From: Isoperla grammatica
Taxonomy: Eukaryota > Arthropoda > Insecta > Plecoptera > Perlodidae
DNA: 64,000 bases
Assembly: GCA_945910005.1 (NCBI GenBank)
Contig: OX246738.1
Location: 25,534,303 to 25,598,302, forward strand
Direction: 5' to 3'
This document shows positions 54,561 to 64,000 of the stretch, piece by piece. The position numbers and the translations under genes are program-made. The notes under the pieces were generated by a model. That model was not told where the DNA came from, did no database searches, and saw only the letters and a program-made list of their open reading frames with translations. Within the stretch, counting starts at the first letter, position 1; each line of letters opens with the position of its first letter.

Positions 54561-54945
54561 AATGGATATATTAAAGTTGGCAAAAGATATTGATTTATAA
54601 AGTTAATCTTTTTAACTGTTTTTAGATGGGAAGATGAAGTTAGTTTTTGAATGTATTTGTATTAACACGCAATAATTTTTCTCTGTTTACAACAATTTCG
54701 CTTTGAAAATCAATTCCAAGTTATCGAATTCTCTCTTCCGGTCCAATTGCGTCAATGCTTAAACCATTATCCAAAACCACAGGCAACGAAGATAGTTTCC
54801 CAGCCACTATAATATGTATTGCTCTACTTTTGAACGGGTTTATGTGAAGCCCAATTTCGTTGAATCCTCTTATAGCCATGGACGTTAATAGCATTAAGGA
54901 GATACAAGGATATTTGCAACTACAAAAAATAAGAACATACAACCA
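54561..54945 (-). pseudogene. LINE reverse transcriptase palm remnant
   Basis: RGFNEIGLHINPFKSRAI is the 'GL.iNp.Ks' motif that follows the catalytic box. It leads to a RIR-stop-LGIDF stretch where families have (R)YLG, so the stop replaces a tyrosine. KINFINQYLLPTLIYPLQC (about 54605-54561) is the following yllP.l.y.l helix in another frame. The catalytic YADD box should lie just 5' (about 54960) but is not readable. Confidence 0.65.
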
Positions 54946-54949
54946 AAAT

Positions 54950-56750
54950 AACTTTCAAATAAGATATAATTAACAAATAAATATAAGATTGACTTGCAAT
55001 AATTTTTCAAACATTTGTGGAGAAGAAATAATAATACGTTTTTATTCGTATCCGCTATTTCTATGTTGATTATAAAACAAAATGTGTGTGTATGATGGGC
55101 GGAACGCGATAAATACTAAAATGCGTGCTGATTGATACCGCAGGAAATAGCGAATACTTGGTTGACCCCCCTGGCACCACGCCAACCAAGGCAATAATGC
55201 ATGCTGTGTGTCATTCGCCAATAGAATTATTAACAACTTTGCCATTGCAATGTTCTTCAGTAATATTTTATGATCTGCAATATTAACCGTAGCGTGAAGT
55301 ATTGTTGTGTTTGTTGGTCCCTGATATACCACTGAACAGCGAAGCAGCTTTGTAGAGCCTTCTTTCTTATTTCCACAATCGCATGCATAAATAACAATAT
55401 CCTTCCCCTGCTAAGCTATCACAGCTACTCGAACAATCCACTTTGTCTTCTTTCATCTCCATCAACCCTTGAAGCATGGCCTTGAAAGCAGATTGGATTG
55501 TCCATAACGCAGATTAAACTAGAGAACAAACCACCCCCCCCCCCCCCCGTACCACAGCGTTTTATGTTACCCAAGAATATATTGGCCTGTAACCAACCAC
55601 ACAAGCAATCCCAATTTCATTCTTATAGCTACACCAAAATAATTTCTCCACCCATTTCCACAAATAACCAAACTTTATGTATTACATTTTGTGCAGTTGT
55701 TTTGGTATCACCCTGTAAACTCATGATGGGTACATTAATTAATTTCAAGTTGTAAACCTCAAGGACGCTTAAATCCTCCCCAATATTTCCCAGTTCAAGA
55801 GCCATCAACATAGCCAAGGTTATTCATGGAGTAAAGTGCGTTTAATGGGTTGTGGTTAGGGCCCACGCAATAATAATAATATTAACAATATCCAAAGGCT
55901 AAGCAGAACACACACGCACATCACCGTTGATTAGGCGCGAGAAGTAAGTTCTTATCAGAGCAATAATGATTGTTATGTGTATGACCCGGCACCTCCACCA
56001 TTTATTGAGTTCTCGAACGTTTTCTGTCCATCGCCAACCATGATGAAGTGTTTACTAACCAACTTGAGAACAACGTCCACTAAATCGCCGCCAGAAGCGC
56101 CCGCGTGCGATGTAAGGTATGGAGCGGTATACATAGTTTCCTAACTAAGGTCGTGGAATAAAGATTCAAATTCGCCATTTTGCATCTCACTACAAAAATC
56201 GTATTATTATCCCAAAAGAACCATTACACATAATTAAAGAAATTGTGGAACGTTTCCTTTGAAAATATATATGGAATGCAACGAAAACTCTTCCAGAGGA
56301 TTTAGAGGAACTTGCTTGGAAATTCGAATGGCAAGTAGGCCTACTCGTCGATGGTGTTCGGAGCCCACAAGGTTGGTTTAGTCGCTTTAAATTAAAGTCC
56401 GCCACTGAAAATCAGTCTTGTTAATGTGTGGGTACTCTATAAATACGATTTTTTAAAAGTAGAACTTTCCCATCCCCAATAACACCCACCTATCCCGACC
56501 CCACTCACTACCCTACTAAGACTCATTATCAAACTTTGTTAATCTCTAATTTAACAATATCGGATTGGTTCAACGAACAATACAACGACAATGTATGGTG
56601 TATTTTTGCTTTTTCACAAAGAAAAACTCTGATTATCTGCTAATAGGATATTTCCTAGGAAACAATATGGCGCCTGCTAGAAGACACAATTTCTTTTATT
56701 TTAAATTTGTTCGTATATATATCTATGAATCTTTGTTAAATATATCTTAC
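54950..56750. other. Possible 5' LINE debris and unassigned DNA
   Basis: The minus frame 55042-55332 (MVYQGPTNTTILHATVNIAD...) lies where upstream RT palm would be, but I cannot match its motifs. The minus frame through about 56000-56090 (FIMVGDGQKTFENSINGGG) reads like protein but is not recognised. A poly-C tract lies at 55532-55548. Confidence 0.25.
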
Positions 56751-56756
56751 CTCGAC

Positions 56757-56950
56757 AGGGCATCATAAAGGCATCATAGTGGCATCATAGTGGCATCTTA
56801 GTGGCATCATAAGGGCACTATGGTGGCATCATAGTAGCATCATAGTGGCATCATAGTGGCATCATAAAAGCATCATAAGAGCATCATAGTGGTATCATAG
56901 TGGCATCGTAGTGGCATTGTATTGGCATCATAGTGGCATCATAGTGGAAG
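56757..56950 (+). repeat. 11-bp minisatellite (ggcatcatagt)n
   Basis: About 17 tandem copies of ggcatcatagt, with aag/ttagt/gtagt variants. Confidence 0.95.
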
Positions 56951-56954
56951 CAAC

Positions 56955-58670
56955 GATGGCAAACATCTGGTAATCCGCCACAAATTGCAAGAGTTGTGTT
57001 GTTGTTTCAAGCGTGTTCTTTAAAGTGTGCTGATTACGCATCGGGGAAATTGATGAACATTTTTCTCGGTAGTGATTTAAAAAATATGTTAAACTTCTAT
57101 CTTACTGCACGGGGTATTTATATTTTTATCAAATGAATTTCAAACATTTCAAAAGTGATTAAATTGCGATTAAATTACATTTTAATCAAATTTGCATAAG
57201 TTCAATCAAACTTTAATTAAAGCAAAACGAATCGAGAAAAACGAATCTATTTTATAAATGCGTGCATGAACCATTTGACAACACAGTGTATATACCTATT
57301 ATAATAAGTCTACCATTTTAATTACACGCCAATCAATTTAATTGTGGCCTATAACTGTTTCATCGATAAATGAATAATATCTCTACAGCGTTGCATGTCC
57401 CCTTGTAAACTGTATTAGAATTATCAATTTATCATTTCAGCACACGAGGTTTTGTCGGTAACGATCTCGTCTGAGAGAACAATTGATTTAATCAAGAACG
57501 CAGGGTTTTTCTCTAGATTTAAATTAAAAAGCATCTACCACGATTGTTATATTTTGACAGGAGCAAATCCACTTTTTTCTAAAGTTTAAAAGAAAATCCA
57601 CAATTAAGATTTGTATTGAAATTCCTTTTAAATTTGCGTAATGAAGCCTATACGTAATAAGCTTACTGTACGATGACATTTAAAAACGTTTACAAGCTTT
57701 TAAAATTCGTCTTCATAATCCCATGTTACAAGCGTACAGGATGACTTTTTGAGCTATTTAACAAGGGTTCTATCTTTATTTTTAGTTCTAAAAAAAGATT
57801 TGAATCAAGCGCGGTTTTCTGTGTGACCAATAAGACTTCCTTCATACTCTTTGTCACTTTCTTCTCCATATTGAAGAGCTGTAACTTTGAAAACTATATT
57901 TACTTTTAAAGTATAGAAATAAAATACTAAAGTTCACTTTGTTTTACTCGAGTTTGAATACAGATACAAAACATCGAAAAAGTTCAAAACAGATTTCCGA
58001 TGATAACATGCCTGATTTTTTTCTGTTGAGCACACGTTGAGATGTGGACGAAAACGCGTTTTTGCCACATCTGTGCGTGTCGTGATTTTGATTTTCGCGT
58101 GATTTGTAGGTTTTTGTAGCTCGTCGGGCTATAGTTGGAGCAGTGGGTCTTTGTTCTCGCGACTCGACCGCGGTGCAATATGAGTTGGCGACTCCGATTA
58201 CAGTAAAAGAGAGAGACAAAGATAGTGATTTGCTTATCTTCATCTCTCTCGGTTCACTGTTGGTTTTACTTCCCAGATAACGACTAATGCAATTCAGTGT
58301 TGTGCCACTTGCGGTATGTTTTGGACAATTTTCAATAATGAACGATCAGATATTCGACTCTCCGACTCTAGCAAGCATTTTCGTGATTACGTTTCGCACG
58401 AAAAAAGTACAAAACACGCATTTTAATGTTTGTTGTTTGTTTGCTATACATTAATTAACATTAGCATTTTCCTGTGTAACGAGCTGTAGAAAAAACGTAT
58501 TGTGAGGAGTGTATTAAAATTGTTGTATTTACTAATTACTAATTATACCATAGGGATGACATCGATTCAAAATCTCGGAATCTATAAAGAAGCTAGGACT
58601 CGATTAGGAATCGAAAAAAATGAAAACAGGAGTAGAGAAAGAAAAACTCATTTGCTAAGTAGCGGTACAA
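56955..58670. other. AT-rich DNA; one long palindrome
   Basis: 58040-58072 is a near-perfect hairpin (agatgtgg...ccacatct around aaaacgcgtttt). The minus frame 57944-58243 across it has no recognised domain. Confidence 0.35.
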
Positions 58671-58677
58671 ACTTTAT

Positions 58678-58835
58678 TTAGCTAAGCGAGCGAAGCGAGC
58701 GTCTCCATTAGACTTGTATGGCACTCGTTTTGTTTGTTTTTTGTTTTTTCTGTTTTTATTATGTCTGTCGATAGCGGTCGAAAGGAAAGTCCGATCAATA
58801 GATGAAATTTTGACCATCCACAAGCCTCGATGTGA
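58678..58835 (-). repeat. 34-kb repeat, reversed 3' fragment
   Basis: On the minus strand it runs from catcgaggcttgtggatggt through gaccgctatcgac, an (A/C) tract and gagacgctcgcttcgctcgc. This matches the last ~150 bases of the unit at 34161. Confidence 0.8.
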
Positions 58836-58839
58836 GCGA

Positions 58840-61800
58840 TTCACTTTGAATGTTTACTGAAATATAATAAATCAATATGTTATTTTACTAATTTTACTGA
58901 TCTCTACGTTAGCTCAAGAGGTTTTAAAAATAGTTCGTCTGCACTTAAGTAATATGCAGAAGCATAACAGTTTTCGTATAATTTCATCTTGCAAACTGCT
59001 TTTTACGTCCTTTTACGATATTATCCACTAAATCAACTTGTAGTATATCAAGTACCTACCAGTCAAGCGAAATAACAAAATGTAGCCTCCTGGGAGGTAC
59101 CCTAAGGCAATCATCATTATTATTTGTTTCAAATAAAATGTTCTAGTTACGTTTCTTTATCTTCAATATAAATGTTGCTCTAATGCGGAAAGCAATGCAT
59201 ATCAGTATTCTCTATCTGCTCGCGCGGGGGGGGGGGGGGGGGGGGCAATTCTTGGTGTTATTTCCCAGCGGGACGAACGGTTTTAATGTCTCTAATAAAA
59301 AGAGGTAATGATCCATAGCGATGTAGAACTTATACATTCCTTATTTAAGTAGATATGGAAGTTTATAACCGAATAACCAAGAGGGTTGAACTGAACAGGC
59401 CTAATACGCCTATTTACCAAAGTAGCAATTTCAACAAGCATACTTATTTGAATATCTAGAAAGGAAGTATACATTTCTTATTTAGGGTAGTTAAATAATT
59501 AAACTTATGACTATTCGAAAAATGTAAAAATACTTTAATTGTTTATTACTTTCCTCAAAACTAGTGAATAACTCATCTCACATCGCACATACAATTATTA
59601 TTGTGCAGTAACTGGTTCGTGGTTTCACTTGACTCGTATTGCGTACTGCACTAAATCGTTATCTACTTGAGCCAAGAAAATAACATTGATCCTTGTATCT
59701 TTGTGGAACAATAACGTTCTTTTCCTTTTAAAATGTGAATTTACAGATAATTTGAAATTCTTTTCCCGAATCGAAACAATCTTGAGAGTGGAAAACATTT
59801 CCGTTGTCCGGGAATCACAAATCATAACCCCCTTCTCTTTGGGGACCATTTCTTACTATATCCAAGTTAAAACCAAAGAAAAATCGTTTTATTCTTTCTT
59901 ATGTAGCATTCTCTTAAGATTTCACTCACAAAAAGAGAGTCGGTCGAACAAGTCTTCAGTCTGCGCTCGGCACGTGAGGAACTGTAATTGAGTTTCTGGT
60001 TTGTTTTGTTTAAAACTCCATACGTATGGCAAAACAAGGGCAAACGTCCAAAAACGGGGAAAACAGAAGAAAAAGAATAAGTTCGAAACAAAATAAACAA
60101 GTCTCCCTGTTTTAGTGGGTATTGCCAAGTCAGCCTCCAAGCCAGGCTATACAATCGTTGCGCCGGCTGGAAGCATAGAACCTTATGTGTGGGTATTTTC
60201 ACTCTCGCACTGCGCTTCCCAATATTGGTGCGGCTTGGCTACTCGTGGCTTGCTATCGTTTAGTACACAATTCACAGCGAGAGCGTGAAAACAGTTCAAT
60301 ACATATCACATAACTGTACGCAAATCCTAACACAAATTGGAATCTTTTTATAATTCTACGTGAATGTCGTATTATGCCAAGACTTCCTGAATGGCAAATA
60401 ATATGTTGTCGTAAAGTATACTTACCAGACTTATAATATGCGTGTAAATACGCCAAACGTAGCGTATTTAAAATCAGTTTCTCATTATTAAAATTATTAT
60501 TAAAATCAATATATCTCGTTGAAGCATTGAATAGGGAGGAAAATGGCACATTAACGTGCAATTGAGTGGAGAGTGATCTACCGCTAATAGGTCGTTTGCT
60601 ATGGTAGTGTTAATAGCCACATGTACGACATATCTCGTCTCCCGCCGATGCTAGTGACTTGGGACTGTAAGACCTACGTCACGACAGCAAATAAACGGTG
60701 CGGTTTGACATAAATAAAATAACTGAATATTATTAACTTGAAAATAATTTATAGCTAATTCCTGGGGGTGGATATGCAGGTTCTAGTTTTCGCTACAATT
60801 TTTACAATCAATCAATATATGCAATGGGTATTATATAGGGCTAGGATTTTGATGTTCTTTGTGTATGAACATGACATTAACAACTTGTATTAGAGCTATG
60901 TTTCACAATGATTAGGGCTATTTCAGCCCTCTATAAAATATTCTCACTGTTTGATCATTCTCAGCTGTTGAGATATGACGCAATGTGACCACACTAACAT
61001 CCCCCCACCCCGCCGAGCCGCGAGCCGAGGTACCAGTACTGTGGTACCAGGCTGCAGCCGAGTAAAGTAACTCCTGCAGTCGAGTTAGAGACACTGGAGA
61101 AGCATGTTCATGCCGCTCCCTCTGCTAGCGGTAATACGGCGCCGTACGCGGTGCTCTATATCTCGATACGTAACAGTGTTGTAGGCTTCAAGTCAATTAT
61201 TAATTACACTTAAAGGGTATCTTAAAATGACTAAGAAGTTTGAGGTATGGCCCATGGGTCTCTGTTCTTTCCGCATACATTTTTAATTACAAAAGCGACC
61301 AATTTTTAGTTAACTCCCTGTTTATGCTACAGCTATGTAATTTTACAGTCATTATTTCATAAGTATTTCAAACCGAGAAAAATGTTTTAAACGTCACATT
61401 TTGTGTTTTGTAACCGTGGAGTCTACACCGTAAGTAAAGTCGGAAGTGTAAACGGCCGGTACGCGTAGAAATAACTTTTCTTTTTTTTTCATCTGATCAT
61501 ACTCGGGTGGACTCGGGTCTTTTTGTTGTTGTTTTGTTGCTATAGTTTGTAAAAAGAAATGCTTTATGACTGTGCGAAGGGGAGGAATAGACTAAAGGAA
61601 CGTGACTTTAGGGGCTTACCGTACCTTACCAGAAGATTTAACTCATTGATAAGATTCCACTCATTCTTAAATCCTCAACTTCCAATTGCAGTAGAATTGC
61701 GGAGAACTCTTTTAAAAGTGATAAATCCCTACCGACTTATCTACTCTCGTTTTGAAATAACCTGGCAACGAACACGCTCAATCAGCCTTGTTTACTGACG

Positions 61801-62220
61801 CTTAGTTTTGTTCTCGAGTTCCGGGACCAAACGGGAACGTATGTAATAAAGAAAGAAACGTATTATTGTGTTCAGAAAGTCTACTCCACCCTCAAAAAGG
61901 AACCATAATGCTTGAGTTAGTTGTTTCATAACCGCTTAGAAGCAGCTTGCACAGCCGGCCTACCGCACGTATACTGTGTGCTTTCCCACACTCGGCAATG
62001 GCCAACGAAATGTTGAAAGTGTGTTCTTTAATTTTATTGGTAGTAAAACAAAGAAATTAAAGGGAATGTTTTTCGGGGGAGGTTTTTCCAGTAGCTTCTT
62101 CCACTCCAGAGGAATCATCCCTCGAATCAAGACATACCAAGCATACTGAGAGTTTTTTTCGAGGGGAAGGACATGCAAAATGCAATATCATATGTTCGTC
62201 CTGAGTAATGAAATATTTAA
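58840..62220. other. AT-rich DNA with a poly-G tract and a GC patch
   Basis: A G-run lies at 59226-59245. 60990-61150 is GC-richer, with a palindromic ggtacc...ggtacc pair (61029-61049). Frames of 60-111 codons (for example 59867-60202, -; 61559-61798, +) have no recognised domain. Confidence 0.3.
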
Positions 62221-62226
62221 TAAGCT

Positions 62227-63448
62227 ACTAACTTGTTTTCACCATGGCAACCAGACTTCCCTTTAGTTATTGCCATGGTGAAAACAAGTTTGGATATTAA
62301 CTTGTTTTCACCATGGCAACCAGACTTCCCTTTAGTTATTGCCATGGTGAAAACAAGTTTGGATACTAACTTGTTTTCACCATGGCAACCAGACTTCCCT
62401 TTAGTTATTGCCATGGTGAAAACAAGTTTGGATACTAACTTGTTTTCACCATGGCAACCAGACTTCCCTTTAGTTATTGCCATGGTGAAAACAAGTTTGG
62501 ATACTAACTTGTTTTCACCATGGCAACCAGACTTCCCTTTAGTTATTGCCATGGTGAAAACAAGTTTGGATACTAACTTGTTTTCACCATGGCAACCAGA
62601 CGTCCCTTTAGTTATTGCCATGGTGAAAACAAGTTTGGATACTAACTTGTTTTCACCATGGCAACCAGACTTCCCTTTAGTTATTGCCATGGTGAAAACA
62701 AGTTTGGATACTAACTTGTTTTCACCATGGCAACCAGACTTCCCTTTAGTTATTGCCATGGTGAAAACAAGTTTGGATACTAACTTGTTTTCACCATGGC
62801 AACCAGACTTCCCTTTAGTTATTGCCATGGTGAAAACAAGTTTGGATACTAACTTGTTTTCACCATGGCAACCAGACTTCCCTTTAGTTATTGCCATGGT
62901 GAAAACAAGTTTGGATACTAACTTGTTTTCACCATGGCAACCAGACGTCCCTTTAGTTATTGCCATGGTGAAAACAAGTTTGGATACTAACTTGTTTTCA
63001 CCATGGCAACCAGACTTCCCTTTAGTTATTGCCATGGTGAAAACAAGTTTGGATACTAACTTGTTTTCACCATGGCAACCAGACTTCCCTTTAGTTATTG
63101 CCATGGTGAAAACAAGTTTGGATACTAACTTGTTTTCACCATGGCAACCAGACTTCCCTTTAGTTATTGCCATGGTGAAAACAAGTTTGGATACTAACTT
63201 GTTTTCACCATGGCAACCAGACTTCCCTTTAGTTATTGCCATGGTGAAAACAAGTTTGGATACTAACTTGTTTTCACCATGGCAACCAGACGTCCCTTTA
63301 GTTATTGCCATGGTGAAAACAAGTTTGGATACTAACTGGTTTTCACCATGGCAACCAGACTTCCCACTTGTTATTGCCAAGGTGAAAACAAGTTTGGATA
63401 TTAACTGGTTTTTACCATGGCAACCAGACTTCCCATTAGTTATTTCAT
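62227..63448. repeat. 69-bp hairpin satellite, ~17.6 copies
   Basis: Each unit is acttgttttcaccatggcaa, a 19-base spacer (ccagacttccctttagtta), the exact reverse complement of the first 20 bases, then a ttggatacta linker. Copies are almost identical; a ttc/gtc change recurs every five copies (units 6, 11 and 16). The last two copies are more diverged. As 69 is 23 codons and the unit has no stop in one frame on each strand, 387- and 405-codon open frames appear on opposite strands. I regard them as by-products. Confidence 0.95.
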
Positions 63449-63449
63449 A

Positions 63450-63920
63450 ATACCAGCCCTGACTGTGACCTTATTATTAGAGGCTCGTAAAAACAGCGTT
63501 TTGCGCTATATAGATGCTAAATTAATGATCACATGTTTTTTTAAATGCTATACAATCTGCTAATTTCACTAAAAGCCCGGTTCGCTCACATAGCTATTGA
63601 GACTTAATTTAAAGTTGTGTTCTTACCTTTACGTAGCTACGGTTACTTTGTATTGCTAGTAAATTCACATTTAGGACATCCTTAGTACACTTTTGTTGAC
63701 TACTATTTATTATTTAATTATATTATTTTCATTTTTTGTTTTGTTTTGTAATTTTAAGTACTGGATGGGAAATAGTGAATATTGTAAACAGGATGAGAAA
63801 CAAATCCAAAGTAAGGGATGTGTGAATGGGAATGTGTTTGGAATAATAATCTTAACTAGTTTTAACGTCACAAAATCTTGTTCAAGAAACTACTGCCAAA
63901 AAATAAGCGTGTTACTTTTT
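63450..63920. other. AT-rich DNA, nothing recognised
   Basis: No frame or structured repeat. Confidence 0.3.
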
Positions 63921-63921
63921 T

Positions 63922-64000
63922 TACTAAGCGAGCGAAGCGAGCGTCTCCATTATACCTTTATGGCACTTCGTTCTGTTTTTTTGTGTGTTTTTTTATTTCT
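63922..64000 (-). repeat. 34-kb repeat, reversed fragment cut by window end
   Basis: ctaagcgagcgaagcgagcg, then gtctccattatac and a T-rich tract: the 3' end of the unit at 34161 on the minus strand, continuing beyond the window. Confidence 0.75.

Larger units (their letters stand above)
53391..54945 (-). mobile_element. Decayed R2-like (RLE-type) LINE, split by a MITE
   Basis: Minus-strand pieces in the expected order: the end of the reverse transcriptase palm, the thumb, a linker with a CRH-type zinc-knuckle start, and the restriction-like endonuclease. Stops and frameshifts break it at several points. LINEs that place a PD-(D/E)XK-type nuclease after the RT belong to the R2 group of early-branching families. 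It is 5'-truncated or unrecognisable beyond ~54945. Confidence 0.75.

Noticed and set aside
55042..55332. Upstream reverse transcriptase palm of the LINE
   Set aside because: The position is right, but I could not align the expected motifs with confidence, so it is left as unassigned debris.
62227..63448. CRISPR array
   Set aside because: Regular spacing exists, but the 'spacers' are identical in every unit, the DNA is eukaryotic and no cas-like gene is present.
62217..63450. 387- and 405-codon proteins on opposite strands of the satellite
   Set aside because: The frames exist because the 69-bp unit is a multiple of three and lacks stops; copies are nearly identical at all codon positions, and no flanking exon or recognised domain is present.

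Overview
This is AT-rich animal (metazoan) nuclear DNA, most likely from an invertebrate. I cannot name the species. The reasons are: no dense open reading frames and no operons; many tRNA-derived and one 5S-rRNA-derived SINE; small foldback DNA transposons (MITEs); a Ty3/gypsy-type LTR element; a decayed R2-like (RLE-type) LINE; a Penelope-like fragment; and long micro-, mini- and satellite arrays. I find no host protein-coding gene that I can defend. Almost all short open frames look like chance or repeat frames. The only long, convincing protein frame belongs to the LTR element.

Layout. 0-15 kb: SINE pieces (174, 5640, 7295, 8505, 11345), foldback elements (4661, 5870, 11109, 12096, 14175), a Penelope-like/hammerhead-like stretch (4.9-5.1 kb), a CACGTG cluster (0.45-0.54 kb) and a CRE plus RFX X-box pair (9.75-9.81 kb). 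15.6-22.3 kb: a complete LTR retrotransposon unit on the minus strand, with near-identical 362-bp LTRs, a 4-bp target duplication, primer-binding and polypurine signals, and an intact Gag-protease frame. Most of pol is missing. The middle holds a 98-bp tandem repeat, itself split by a nested DNA transposon, plus microsatellites. 22-34 kb: SINE copies, a head-to-head SINE pair at 29.8-30.1 kb and three foldback elements (26.9, 32.0, 32.3 kb).

34.2-36.7 kb: four tandem, partly truncated copies of a ~765-bp repeat that reappears reversed at 58.7 kb and at the right edge of the window. 40-43 kb: SINEs, including a 5S-rRNA-derived one. 45.3-46.05 kb: a ~0.7-kb tetranucleotide array. 46.8-47.7 kb: a 31-bp minisatellite with higher-order structure. 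53.4-54.9 kb: a decayed RLE-type LINE split by a MITE. 56.8-56.95 kb: an 11-bp minisatellite. 62.2-63.45 kb: a 69-bp satellite whose every unit is a perfect hairpin and which is open in a frame on both strands.

The window therefore reads as a layered graveyard of mobile elements rather than a gene neighbourhood. The youngest event seems to be the LTR element, with one LTR mismatch seen by eye. The LINE, most SINEs and most foldback elements are old and eroded.
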